In this document: in pieces, positions 24,825 to 33,149 of the stretch | Position numbering within the stretch: position 1 is the stretch's first letter | Layout of the letters: every line of letters starts with the position of its first letter | NCBI RefSeq assembly: GCF_001905845.1 | Contig: NZ_LIVZ01000013.1 | Span: 186,001 to 250,000, forward strand | Reading direction: 5' to 3' | DNA length: 64,000 nt | From: Streptomyces sp. TSRI0107 | Lineage (GTDB): Bacteria > Actinomycetota > Actinomycetes > Streptomycetales > Streptomycetaceae | The notes under the pieces: model-generated | Seen by the model: the letters and a program-made list of their open reading frames with translations, nothing else | Databases searched by the model: none | Told to the model about the DNA's origin: nothing | Position numbers and translations under genes: made by a program

Positions 24825-24876
24825 GACCGGGGACCGCGCCTCCTCACCGTCACCGGGGACCGCGCCTCTCCACCGT
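24825..24876. repeat. 26-bp tandem duplication upstream of mbtH
   Basis: Two adjacent 26-base units of the type (G/C)ACCGGGGACCGCGCC, followed by a short pyrimidine-rich part, differ at only three positions. They lie in the 151-base gap between the NRPS and mbtH. Confidence 0.7.
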
Positions 24877-24951
24877 CCAACCCCCTGGATTGCTGCCGGC
24901 ACGCACCCCGCCCCGGCGATCCGGCGTGCCTCCGACCTCCCGAGGAAACCC

Positions 24952-25161
24952 ATGAACCCCTTCGACGATCCCGACGGCGTCTTCATCGTGCTGGCCAACG
25001 ACGAGGACCAGCACAGCCTCTGGCCCGCCCACATCACCGTCCCCGAGGGCTGGCGCGAAGCACACCCCCGAGCCGACCGCGCCACCTGCCTGGCCTGGAT
25101 CGAGGCCACCTGGACCGACCTGCGCCCGCGCTCCCTGCGGACCGCCGAGGCCGAACGATGA
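24952..25161 (+). CDS. mbtH: MbtH-family NRPS chaperone
   Basis: 69 residues from ATG 24952, preceded by GAGGAAACCC. The MbtH signature is complete: NPFDDPDGVFIVLANDEDQH, SLWPAHITVPEGW, CLAWIEATWTDLRPRSL. Such proteins bind adenylation domains and are often needed for their activity. Its place directly after the NRPS makes one or both A domains here the likely partners. The stop overlaps the next start (ATGA), so it is translated together with the formyltransferase. Confidence 0.95.
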   Translation: MNPFDDPDGVFIVLANDEDQHSLWPAHITVPEGWREAHPRADRATCLAWIEATWTDLRPRSLRTAEAER

Positions 25162-26042
25162 CCGCCCAGCCGACGGCATCCGCCGAAACCGCCCCGGACG
25201 CCGCCCCACCGCTGAGGATGGCCGTAGTGGCGGCGCTGCCACAGACGGCACCGCCACTCGTCGAGGCAATCCAGGCCCTCGGGCACGAGGTGCCGGTGGT
25301 GATCGGCTACCGGCGCCCGGCCGACTGGCCCGGGCACGTGCTCGGCGAACACGACCTCCCACCCGGAGTGGACCTGGCCATCCCCGCCACCCCGAAGCGG
25401 ATCGGCGAACTGCTGCGCGCCTACGCCCCGGACGCGGCGGTGAGCTACGGATACCCCAGGAAGCTGCCCGCCGCCGCGGTGACCGCCCCCCGGCTGGGCA
25501 CGGTCAACTGCCACCCCTCCGACCTGCCCGCCTACCGAGGCCCGAACCCGGTCGGCTGGGCAGTGCGCAACGGGGAACGCGAGATCGGCGTGACCTGGCA
25601 CCGGATGGACACCGAACTCGACACCGGGGCCGTGCTGGCCCGTACACGCATCCCGCTGGACGGCTCGGTGTGGTCCTTCACCGGCATCAACTCACTCGTC
25701 CTCAAAGCCGCTTCGTCCCTCCTGCCGCACGTGCTCGGGCGGCTGGTACGCGGCGAGGCCGGCGAGCCGCAGCCGAAGCAGACGGACAGCTGGGCCGGCT
25801 TTTTCGGCGAGGACTACGCCACGGTGGACTGGTCTGCCCCGGCCACCCACATCCACACCCAAGTGCGGGCGTGGAACATCGCAGGCCACCACCCTCGCTG
25901 CGAGGGGCCGATCGCGCTGATCGACGGAAAACGATGGCGCCTGCGTCGCACGACGTTGGAACGGCCCCCGTCCGGCACCGGCCGCCGGATCGCCTGCGGC
26001 ACCGGCGATCTGTGGGTACTGGCCGCCGACTCGGTCGACTGA
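25158..26042 (+). CDS. Formyltransferase (Fmt-like) in the NRPS locus
   Basis: 294 residues from ATG 25158, coupled to mbtH. Residues about 20-190 form the formyltransferase fold. The catalytic triad is visible as Asn117-x-His119 (GTVNCHPSDLPAYRGPNPVG) and Asp155 (HRMDTELDTGAVL), matching Asn/His/Asp of 10-formyltetrahydrofolate-dependent enzymes. A C-terminal domain (about 205-294) resembles the Fmt C-terminal fold and includes VRAWNIAGHHPRCEGPIALI. It is shorter and more divergent than a housekeeping methionyl-tRNA formyltransferase. The context predicts formylation of the NRPS product, its first amino acid or the carrier-bound intermediate. Confidence 0.8.
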   Translation: MTAQPTASAETAPDAAPPLRMAVVAALPQTAPPLVEAIQALGHEVPVVIGYRRPADWPGHVLGEHDLPPGVDLAIPATPKRIGELLRAYAPDAAVSYGYPRKLPAAAVTAPRLGTVNCHPSDLPAYRGPNPVGWAVRNGEREIGVTWHRMDTELDTGAVLARTRIPLDGSVWSFTGINSLVLKAASSLLPHVLGRLVRGEAGEPQPKQTDSWAGFFGEDYATVDWSAPATHIHTQVRAWNIAGHHPRCEGPIALIDGKRWRLRRTTLERPPSGTGRRIACGTGDLWVLAADSVD

Positions 26043-26142
26043 ACTGGGGAGACGGCCCTGCGGCTGCCCAACAGGCCGCCTCGGCCGCACGGTCTGCCCG
26101 TGGTCGTGCTGGGTCACGGTTCGTGATGTGCCGCGACTTGGT

Positions 26143-26168
26143 CCCAGCCCGGCTAGTACCGGGCTGGG
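26143..26168. terminator. Perfect 10-bp hairpin between convergent genes
   Basis: CCCAGCCCGG, the loop CTAGTA, then CCGGGCTGGG form a perfect stem. It lies between the end of the formyltransferase gene and the end of the opposing secreted-protein gene, so it can stop transcription from both sides. A second short GC hairpin follows at 26182-26196. Confidence 0.7.
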
Positions 26169-26300
26169 AGGGGGAGGAAAGCCCGGCCGCCGGGCCCGCC
26201 TGGGCGGCCGCAGTGCTGGAGCCGCGGTGGCCTGGACGTTGAAGAACTGCCGGACACCGTGGGGCAACAGGCAGGCTGGGCCGGCCGTCGCTCGCAGGAG

Positions 26301-27101
26301 TTACTTCAGTGCTACCGCGTCGCCCGCTGACACGACGCGCGCGGTGGTCGTGGTGCCGGGGAAGTACCAGCGCCAACTGCCGGCCGACGTGGCGGTCACC
26401 TTGGTGCTCAGCTTGCCGTGATCGCCGGTCGTGACGGTCTTTACGGTGCTGTAGTGGGCGGCGCCTGCGGGACGGAACTGCAGCTTGACCGTTTGGCCGG
26501 TGTACCCGTGATACTCGAGGCTCTCCCAGTTCGCTCGGGTCAGCTTGCCGGTGACGGTGAGCGAGGCGCCCTTGGCGACGGGCTCGGGCGTGGCGTTGGT
26601 CGTCAGCTTGGAGGCTCGCTTGACCTTGTAACGGGCGATGTCGTCGGAGATCCAGTAGTCACCGTCGTTGGCCTTGACGGTGGCGTTCACCTGCCACACG
26701 CCGGCGGCCTTGTTGCTGTCGCTGTCGCTGCTGTCGGCGATCCAGGCCGGGACAATGGTCATCGTGGCGGTGCACACCGAGGTCGTCGACGACTTCTTGA
26801 CGCAGTCGGTGTCGGTCCACTCGGCGAAATTGCCGCCACTGGTGCTGCCTGTGTAGAAGGTGCTGGCGTGGCTGAGACCCTTCACACCCGAGTCGTCCTT
26901 GATGGTGATGGCGACTGGGTATTTGACGGTCTTGGACGTACCGACGATGACGTTGTTGCCGCCGTTGACGACCGTCTTGGTGACCCGGACATCTCCCTCG
27001 CCTTCGGCGTGGGCACTGGTAGTTGTGACGAGCACGAGGATCGCGGCCCCGCCGGCCACAGCCCACTTTCCGCTTCGCCCCTGCCGTGTTCTGTTCTTCA
27101 T
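26301..27101 (-). CDS. Secreted protein of unknown function (DUF5707-like)
   Basis: 266 residues from ATG 27101, with a strong GGGGAGG ribosome site. The N-terminus is a signal peptide: basic MKNRTRQGRSGKW, hydrophobic AVAGGAAILVLVTTTSAHA, cleavage after AHA. The mature part is rich in Thr, Ser and Val and built of beta-type segments (DVRVTKTVVNGGNNVIVGTS, GVWQVNATVKANDGDYWISD, ASLTVTGKLTRANWESLEYH). Two cysteines (CVKKSSTTSVC) could form a disulfide. It resembles secreted beta-sandwich proteins I associate with DUF5707. Role unknown, perhaps cell-surface. Confidence 0.7.
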   Translation of the reverse strand: MKNRTRQGRSGKWAVAGGAAILVLVTTTSAHAEGEGDVRVTKTVVNGGNNVIVGTSKTVKYPVAITIKDDSGVKGLSHASTFYTGSTSGGNFAEWTDTDCVKKSSTTSVCTATMTIVPAWIADSSDSDSNKAAGVWQVNATVKANDGDYWISDDIARYKVKRASKLTTNATPEPVAKGASLTVTGKLTRANWESLEYHGYTGQTVKLQFRPAGAAHYSTVKTVTTGDHGKLSTKVTATSAGSWRWYFPGTTTTARVVSAGDAVALK

Positions 27102-27228
27102 GACCCTCCCCTTGTAGTTCCGCGATCTTACGATCACCGTGCGCCGCGCGAGGGTGAGATTCCGCGCCGGTCAGACACCTCGGCATTGAGTACGCCACCG
27201 TCCTGCCGGGACCCGGCTCCGGCGGGGC

Positions 27229-28251
27229 TCACTGAGTGACGAGGCGGAACGGGTGGTGCGAGTCGCGGGGGCAGACGGCGATGATCAGTCGGCCCCGGCC
27301 CGGTGAGACCCCCGTCGGCACGTTGGCGCCCATGACCCGGATGTCCTGCCGGTCCTCGCAGGGGACCCAGCTGGTGGTGGCGGGGTCCCATTCGCGTTGG
27401 TCAGCGGTGACCAGTGCGGTGAGCTTCGTGCCGCAGACCGAGCAGGTCAGACGCGCGGGTCCGGTGAGGTTCCAGGCGATGTGGCCTCCGACCTTCCAGC
27501 CGGGGGCCGTGGACAGGTCGTAGATGTACTGTTCGCCCTCGCCCTCATCCTCTTCCTCGTCCTGGTCCTCGTCTGCCGGCCCCGCCCATGCTTCGACGCG
27601 CTCCCACAAGTTCGCGGGGAGCTCTTCGAACCACGGGTACTCGATGACCTCCTCGGGGTGCACGACGCACGCGGACGGAACGAGTTCGGGACGGTCGACG
27701 ACCTCGGGAACCGGCTGCTCGGTCAGCGGCGTGCCGATGTCCCGCGAGCGACGCCACCTCAGTTCTACGTGCATCTCGTGGCGGCTCTCGCCGTGCCGTT
27801 CGAAGGGGCACCAGAACACCTGGAGAAGATCCCCGTCCCCGGTGTCGGGCAGGCCGGGGACGTCCCGCCGGTACAACTGGGCGACGCCGATCAGCGGAAT
27901 GGGGTCGGTATCGGCCAGATGAGGCGCGTGCCGACCGCGCTTGAAGCCGGCCAGCTCGTCGGCCTCCTCGGCGTTCGGGCCTGAGCGTGGATCGCGCCGC
28001 CAGGCCTGTTCCAGGATTTCCCGCGTGCGCAGCACATCGGCGTAGTGGTGGCCGCTGCCGCGCTTGTGCGCGAGCGTGCATACGGGCCAGGGGTCGTCGG
28101 CCGGCCACAGCATCGGTCCGCCGACCGAGCTGTCCTGAGCCGTGGGTGTGCCGCGGCGCGGGTGCAGCCGGGTCGCGGTGCGGCGCAGGACGGCCAGTTC
28201 GGGAAGGGCCGCTTCCACGTCGATGGGGCGGGGAGGGGTGGTACGGGGCAT
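27229..28251 (-). CDS. Hypothetical protein, DUF1963-like
   Basis: 340 residues from ATG 28251. Features include an early GGPMLWPADDPWPVCTLAHK, then IPLIGVAQLYRRDVPGLPDT, LLQVFWCPFERHGES, and a highly acidic linker near residue 235 (DEDQDEEEDEGEGEQYIYDL). After the linker come GWKVGGHIAWNLTGPARLTC and a CSVCGTKLTALV cysteine pair. The layout (lower the value of a water-soluble ligand site, PxGGxxxW-like) recalls YwqG/DUF1963 proteins common in Streptomyces. No enzymatic motif is evident. It stands alone. Confidence 0.65.
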   Translation of the reverse strand: MPRTTPPRPIDVEAALPELAVLRRTATRLHPRRGTPTAQDSSVGGPMLWPADDPWPVCTLAHKRGSGHHYADVLRTREILEQAWRRDPRSGPNAEEADELAGFKRGRHAPHLADTDPIPLIGVAQLYRRDVPGLPDTGDGDLLQVFWCPFERHGESRHEMHVELRWRRSRDIGTPLTEQPVPEVVDRPELVPSACVVHPEEVIEYPWFEELPANLWERVEAWAGPADEDQDEEEDEGEGEQYIYDLSTAPGWKVGGHIAWNLTGPARLTCSVCGTKLTALVTADQREWDPATTSWVPCEDRQDIRVMGANVPTGVSPGRGRLIIAVCPRDSHHPFRLVTQ

Positions 28252-28379
28252 GAGCCGATGCGTCGCCTAGGTCGTAGGGCGGATATGGACAGCGGGCCGG
28301 AGGCGGGGGCCGAGGGCAGGCGGCCGGGGAGACTCTATCGAGGGGTTGACGACCACGCACTTGGCCAGCGGGCGCTGCT

Positions 28380-28925
28380 TCGATCACCTCGTAGGCGCGG
28401 GATCCCAGGTGCCAGACGGCCACCGAGTTGTACCGCGCAGGCCCCGACGCTCAGCAACCCGCCGGCGAGGAGGGCGCCTCGCACCCCGGCGTACGGCAGG
28501 ACCAGTGCCCCGAGTGCGGCGCCGGACGCGATACCGGCGTGGTAGGCGCCGGAGTTGGCCGCGAGGGCGATGTCCGTGCGGCCCGGCGCGCAGTGCAGCA
28601 TCTCGTTCTGGGTGACCATGACACCGGCCCGAGCGCACCGCCCATCAGGACCAAGCACGCGACCGCCGCCACCGGATGGGTGCCGACGGAGTACAGGCCG
28701 AGCATGCCCGCCGCCTGCGTGGCTGCGGCTGTGGGCAGCGCGCACTGCGGGAAGCGGTCCAGCAACGCCCCGGTGATGCTCACCCCGGCCAGACAGGCGA
28801 CACCGAAAACCACGAGCAGGACGCTGACCGTGCCCGGCGAGAACCCGCTCACGTCGCCCAGGAACTTAACGACGCGACGACACTGGACAGGACCAGCGCG
28901 GTCAGTAGCCCTGTCGGCACGTGAC
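28380..28925 (-). pseudogene. MFS transporter remnant, C-terminal half
   Basis: The minus strand shows VPTGLLTALVLSSVVA, then after a frame change FLGDVSGFSPGTVSVLLVVF, GVACLAGVSITGALLDRFPQ and CALPTAAATQAAGMLGLYSV. A second frame change gives VMVTQNEMLHCAPGRTDIAL, ANSGAYHAGIASGAALGALV and GALLAGGLLSVGACAVQL. These are the late membrane segments of an MFS drug-efflux-type permease. The first half is absent and at least two indels break the rest. Confidence 0.6.
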
Positions 28926-28964
28926 GCCTGGGCCGGCGAGACCGGCCGGGGCAGTGCGTCAGGT

Positions 28965-29363
28965 TCAGAGGCTTCCGACGACCTTGCGCGGGGTGATGCG
29001 GACGACGACCCGTTGTGCATCGTCCTTGGCAGCGGGATTGAAGTCGGCGTAGTCCTTGCCGGTGTAATGGCGGGAGAGCTCGTTGATCAGCTCCTGGCCG
29101 CCCTCCGTGGTCAGTGTGGCGCTGCCTCGGACCTCGGCGTACGTGTAGGGGGCGTTCGGAGGGTTGATCATGACAGTCACGCGCGGGTCCCTGCGCATGT
29201 TCTGTTCCTTCCGCCGTCCCACGGTCGTGGAGACCAAGAGGTCGTCACCGTCTCGCTTGAGCCATACGACCGACAGCTGCGGGCTGCCATCGGGCTGGGT
29301 GGTGGCGAGGACCGCAAAGACTTGGTTGTTGTCGATGAAGTTCTTCAGGTCCCATGACAGCAC
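28965..29363 (-). CDS. PPOX-class F420/FMN-dependent oxidoreductase
   Basis: 132 residues from GTG 29363, chosen because AAGGAG lies seven bases upstream; the frame stays open 13 codons further. The split beta-barrel pattern is typical: FIDNNQVFAVLATTQPDGSP, QLSVVWLKRDGDDLLVSTTV, GRRKEQNMRRDPRVTVMINP and YAEVRGSATLTTEGG, ending VVVRITPRKVVGSL. The family binds F420 or FMN and reduces small molecules. Its length matches the PPOX-class F420 group common in actinobacteria. Substrate unknown. Confidence 0.8.
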   Translation of the reverse strand: MLSWDLKNFIDNNQVFAVLATTQPDGSPQLSVVWLKRDGDDLLVSTTVGRRKEQNMRRDPRVTVMINPPNAPYTYAEVRGSATLTTEGGQELINELSRHYTGKDYADFNPAAKDDAQRVVVRITPRKVVGSL

Positions 29364-29462
29364 GGGCTGCTCCTTCTTTTCATGCGGCAAGGACCTACTC
29401 ACCCTACGCGATCAAGTCATTACTGAGGGTTATTTCACTTTGGGTCGGGCTTGCCGCAGGAG

Positions 29463-30626
29463 TCAGCGGCTCCCGCTCGGCCGTGGCAGTTCCAGGTTCA
29501 GCGGGCCGCAGCCGAGGCGGGCGGCCTCGGCTTCGACGTAGCGGGGGAAGAGGGTGCGTAGGTCCGTGCTCATTCCGCTCTCGTTGGCCTGTACGAGGAA
29601 CACCGTCGGGCCCGCCTGGCAACGGGCCTCGAAGATGCCGAGGTTGGGGCCGAGGCCGCCGAAGCCGAAGTCGGAGTGCACCCGGTCGCCTTCGTTCAGC
29701 GTCATTCTCGTGAAGAGCGCTGCGAGCCGCGGGTCCTCGACGGTCATCAGGCGCTGTTCCGGCTGCGAGCCGGTGATGTCCCGGTCGCAGGTGCGCACTG
29801 GGCCGTGCCCGTCGGTGATCATGGGGTACTGGTCCGGCTTGCGCTTCTTCCCCAGGGTCAGTCCCTTGACGCCGCAGAGCGCGTCCGGCTTCTCCGTGCG
29901 GGTGTAGCGGGCGGCCTTGGGCAGGCGTTCGACCGGGTCGGCGATCGTGCCGGTGCAGCCCAGGTCCGTGCTGACCTTGTTGACGAGCTTCACGACCACG
30001 CGGGCCATCCAGTCCCGATCCTCGGTACGCGGCTCCAGGTCGCTGATCCAGTCGCCCCGGGTGATGTCCACGACGGTCGGCCCGTCGAGGGTGCCGGGGC
30101 GGCCCAGGCAGCCGTCCGGGATGGCGAGCCAGGCGCGGTTGTCCGAGGCCATGCCCAGGAGGCCGCCGCCGAGCGGGGTGAGGCGGGCGGAGAGGAACTC
30201 GTCGACCCACTTGCTGTTGTCGCCGGTCCGGTCGTTCAGTTGGTGCACCCGGGCGGTGAGCGCCCATTGGTCGCCGTCGCTGTTCGTCAACTGGCAGTTG
30301 CCGGTGGGGCCTTCCGAGTGGTCACCGAGCACGGGCGCCTCGACCGCCTTGACGTCCTCGGGCTCGCGGAACACCGGAGCGAGGTCGTCGCGGGACAGCG
30401 CGCCCCAGCACACTTCATCCGGCGCGAACGGCCCGGCCTGCGCCTGCCAGGCCATACCGCCGACGCCCAGCAGCGTCCCGGCGAGGCCTGAGGCCAGCAG
30501 CGGCCGGACCCGGCCGCGCAGCAGTCTGCGCCAGTGCCACCGGGGCAGGCGCGGTTCGCTGAGCTGCTCCCGGTCCGCGGGCAGGGGCTGCTCGTATCGG
30601 TTCGACTCGTCCGCGGTGCTGGTCAC
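29463..30626 (-). CDS. Membrane-anchored extracytoplasmic protein, second of a pair
   Basis: 387 residues from GTG 30626. A basic cytoplasmic N-terminus (LPRWHWRRLLRGRVRP) precedes one membrane segment (LLASGLAGTLLGVGGMAWQA, about residues 38-57). The rest is exported and has several cysteines, such as EVCWGALSRDDL, GNCQLTNSDGDQW, DLGCTGTIADP, RTCDRDI and RLGCGPLNLELP. The start overlaps the upstream gene's stop by four bases (GTGA). Shared features with the upstream protein (anchor followed by CWG, late RLGC) mark the two as paralogues. No family or activity recognised. Confidence 0.7.
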   Translation of the reverse strand: MTSTADESNRYEQPLPADREQLSEPRLPRWHWRRLLRGRVRPLLASGLAGTLLGVGGMAWQAQAGPFAPDEVCWGALSRDDLAPVFREPEDVKAVEAPVLGDHSEGPTGNCQLTNSDGDQWALTARVHQLNDRTGDNSKWVDEFLSARLTPLGGGLLGMASDNRAWLAIPDGCLGRPGTLDGPTVVDITRGDWISDLEPRTEDRDWMARVVVKLVNKVSTDLGCTGTIADPVERLPKAARYTRTEKPDALCGVKGLTLGKKRKPDQYPMITDGHGPVRTCDRDITGSQPEQRLMTVEDPRLAALFTRMTLNEGDRVHSDFGFGGLGPNLGIFEARCQAGPTVFLVQANESGMSTDLRTLFPRYVEAEAARLGCGPLNLELPRPSGSR

Positions 30627-31774
30627 CGGGCGGCTCCCTTGGGTGCGATGGGGGCGCAGCCCAGGCGGGCGGCGGCCGCGTTGGCGAACGCGGCGAGGTG
30701 GTCGGGGTCCGTGGAGACGCCCATCAGGAAGGTGGCGGGCCGGCCGGCGCAGTCGGCGCGTACGATCGCGTGCTCCTTGCCGATCCTGCCCGTGCCGCGC
30801 CAGCCGCGGGCCACGGGGCGTTCGCCGACGATGCCGTCGAACACCGCGGCCAGCCGGGGCTGCGCGACCATCGCCAGCTGCAGGTACGCCAAGCCGTCGC
30901 GACTGCCTTGGACGCTGCACGTCTGCAGGTCACGGGTGGCCGCGCCGGTCTGGTCCTCGATGTCGTCCGTGTCGAGGTGCAGGCCCCGGATGCCGCAGAC
31001 GTCGCCGGCGCTGAAGATGAGCTCCCGCTCGCCAGGCAGGTCGTAGACCGGCGAGCTGACCTTCAGCGGCTCGTCCGGCGCGCAACCGGCTGCCTCCATG
31101 CCGTGGTTGGCCACCGCGACGAGCAGCACCGCAGCCTGACGGACACCGCCCAGATCGGCCGGATCGCTCTGGGCGGACGAGGAGTCGCTGGTGTACGTGC
31201 CGGACGCGCGCATGGTGACGACGGTCGGCCGGCCGTCCCGCGTATCACAGGATTCCGGGAGCACCAGCAGGCCGCCGCGCCCGTTCACCGTGCCCGGCAG
31301 GCCGTCCGGGAGCGGGACCATGTTGCCGCCCAGAAAACCGTCCTGGATCATCTTGAGCCGGGCTTCCGCGGCCTTGGGGACCGGGCCGTACTCGACGGAC
31401 ACCTGCTGATCGACGGTTACCTTGTCGCCGTCGTAGCTGCTCTCGAAGTCGCTGGCGATGGAGACCTTGCACGTGCCGATCGGGCGCTCGCGGGTGGGCG
31501 TCGTCTCCTCGCTGGTGCGTGACCCGTCGTCATCGTCGCCGAAGGCCTCGTCGCCGAGGAAGCCCGGGCCGCTGTCCTCCTCCCATGCGCCCCAGCAATA
31601 GCGGTCCTTCGGCCACGGCCAGGTGTCCGCCGCCCACGTGCCGAACCCGGCGCCCGCAAGCGCGAGCACCAGCGCGGATACCAGCGACAAGCGGCCGCGC
31701 CTGCTGTGCGGCAGCGCCCGGCGCAGCCGACCGGGCGCCGCGGGCGCCGCGGACGCTTCCTCTGTCTCACTCAC
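30623..31774 (-). CDS. Membrane-anchored extracytoplasmic protein, first of a pair
   Basis: 383 residues from GTG 31774, with GGAGG upstream. The N-terminus has a basic cytoplasmic part and one membrane segment (LVSALVLALAGAGFGTWAAD, about residues 30-49), followed by a Cys-Trp-Gly (RYCWGAWEEDSG) and an acidic stretch. The outer domain carries regularly spaced cysteines (IGTCKVSIASD, LPESCDTRDG, AAGCAPDEPL, AGDVCGIRGLHLD, LQTCSVQGSRD, VRADCAGRPATF, RLGCAPIAPK). It is translationally coupled to its paralogue. The pair may form a surface complex; function unknown. Confidence 0.7.
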   Translation of the reverse strand: MSETEEASAAPAAPGRLRRALPHSRRGRLSLVSALVLALAGAGFGTWAADTWPWPKDRYCWGAWEEDSGPGFLGDEAFGDDDDGSRTSEETTPTRERPIGTCKVSIASDFESSYDGDKVTVDQQVSVEYGPVPKAAEARLKMIQDGFLGGNMVPLPDGLPGTVNGRGGLLVLPESCDTRDGRPTVVTMRASGTYTSDSSSAQSDPADLGGVRQAAVLLVAVANHGMEAAGCAPDEPLKVSSPVYDLPGERELIFSAGDVCGIRGLHLDTDDIEDQTGAATRDLQTCSVQGSRDGLAYLQLAMVAQPRLAAVFDGIVGERPVARGWRGTGRIGKEHAIVRADCAGRPATFLMGVSTDPDHLAAFANAAAARLGCAPIAPKGAAR

Positions 31775-32227
31775 CCCGTGATCCCCCTCCGGCGCAGGCA
31801 GACGCCGCGAACCCGCCCCCCAGTGCGCCCTTTCCCGTAACCACACACTCACCCACGGGCACACCAAACAGCGCGTGCCCTGCCCGTCCGAGCGGGCACC
31901 CGCGGATCTTGGCCAGCAGTGTAGTCATTTGTTGACAGCAGCAAAGGCGCTGCCAGCCTCGGACACCGAATCGACCGGTGAAACATTCCCCGTCGGTCCG
32001 ACTCACCCCTCAATCTCGCCAAGGCCAGTCAACGCCCTGAAACACGGCATCGATGTCGCAACAGGAGAGCCTGCGGCTCCCAAGTTCAGGAACCACCGGC
32101 CCTCTTGCGGCAGAGGCTTGCCCTGTACGTCGGTGCGTGCCGGGCGGCGGCTTTTGTTCGGATGGCAGTCGCCTTCTCGACAACGGCCTCACGCACCTTC
32201 GCGTACGCGACGGCTCTGTCCACTCGG
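31775..32227. other. Gene-free stretch, nothing firm
   Basis: About 450 bases upstream of the membrane-protein pair. A less GC-rich patch near 31915-31940 (CATTTGTTGACAGCAG) is a possible promoter area, but orientation and boxes are unclear. No reading frame has good coding composition. Confidence 0.3.
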
Positions 32228-32539
32228 CTACCCGGAAAACGCTGCTATGTCGGCCAGACTTGCAAACGGCGTTGTCATCGGCCACGGTGCACGTTCTTCG
32301 CGGCCCGTCCATGTCAGGTGGACCACAGCCCGGGGGTACGGCCTGTTCGCGACGCTGAACAGGACATCGTCACACCCTTCGCATCGCGCCACAGCGGTGG
32401 CCTTCGCCCCGTGCAGTGGGTGACCAAAGGAAAGCTCACGCTGCAGTTCAAGTTCGAAGCCGTGCATGCCGTTGCCGTCGTCGGGCACCCACCATGGAGC
32501 GGGCAGGAGGGACGGGTCTTCCGGCATGTGCTGCATCAC
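32228..32539 (-). CDS. Hypothetical protein
   Basis: 103 residues from ATG 32539; ATG 32527 is an equal candidate. The sequence has clear coding character: LLPAPWWVPDDGNGMHGFEL, ELQRELSFGHPLHGAKATAV, ARCEGCDDVLFSVANRP, AVVHLTWTGREERAPWPMTT. A CxxC (ARCEGCDD) could bind a metal but stands alone. It resembles small uncharacterised streptomycete proteins. No operon partners. Confidence 0.6.
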   Translation of the reverse strand: MMQHMPEDPSLLPAPWWVPDDGNGMHGFELELQRELSFGHPLHGAKATAVARCEGCDDVLFSVANRPYPRAVVHLTWTGREERAPWPMTTPFASLADIAAFSG

Positions 32540-32662
32540 GGCATCCTTGCAGAACCCACTGGGGCGACATCGAACGGCCGGACAGTCCTAGATAGCCGTC
32601 TGTCTTTGATAGCCGTCTGTCTTTACTGGTGCTGTGCGTGGGCGGCGCACTTGGTGCTGCGG

Positions 32663-33073
32663 TCACCCCCCAACGGCATCGGCTTCCACCCCGGGAGACC
32701 TGCCACCCAGCCCGGGTATCAGCACCGCCGCCACCGCTAGGTGCATCAATGCGAGGGAGATCCGGGTGCCGCCGTCCATGCCGTCGCCGATGAACGGCAG
32801 GAAGGACGCGGCCAGTACGACGCCGGCCACCCCGGTCCAGATGGCGCGGGCGTGCCGTGCCCCGAACCGCTCCAGGGCGGCCAGCAGTCCCCAGCCGGAG
32901 AGCGACGCGAGCAGTGCGACGGCCGCCACGGGCACGGCGCCGATGTCGAGCGTCTGCTCGCCGTCGGTGATCCGCAGCCGGTGCCCCAGCAGAGGGTCCG
33001 CGACCAGCCACACCAGGACGGGGACCAGGACGGCCAGGGCCGTAACCCCCAGGCGCCTTCTCCGCGCACTCAC
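32663..33073 (-). CDS. DUF6069 family four-helix membrane protein
   Basis: 136 residues from GTG 33073. Four hydrophobic segments are evident: about residues 8-28 (LGVTALAVLVPVLVWLVADP), 46-68 (VPVAAVALLASLSGWGLLAA), 78-95 (IWTGVAGVVLAASFLPFI) and 105-125 (ISLALMHLAVAAVLIPGLGG). This matches DUF6069 membrane proteins, which often sit beside a TetR regulator. No such regulator is present here, but a TetR-like palindrome lies 57 bases upstream. Transport or membrane function unknown. Confidence 0.7.
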   Translation of the reverse strand: MSARRRRLGVTALAVLVPVLVWLVADPLLGHRLRITDGEQTLDIGAVPVAAVALLASLSGWGLLAALERFGARHARAIWTGVAGVVLAASFLPFIGDGMDGGTRISLALMHLAVAAVLIPGLGGRSPGVEADAVGG

Positions 33074-33129
33074 TCGGCGCGCCCCGAGACCGCCCCGTCT
33101 CGTTGGGTTCTGTCATGAGTGCGACACTG

Positions 33130-33149
33130 CGGAGTGAGTGCTCACTCCG
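33130..33149. promoter_or_regulatory. Perfect palindrome, TetR-type operator candidate
   Basis: CGGAGTGAG-TG-CTCACTCCG is a perfect 9-2-9 palindrome upstream of the DUF6069 gene. GAGTGAG/CTCACTC half-sites are typical of operators bound by TetR repressors that control adjacent membrane proteins. No TetR gene is next to it in this window. Confidence 0.55.

Noticed and set aside
32105..32740. Plus-strand open frame over the small hypothetical gene at 32228-32539
   Set aside because: The minus-strand frame has clear protein character and the plus frame does not.
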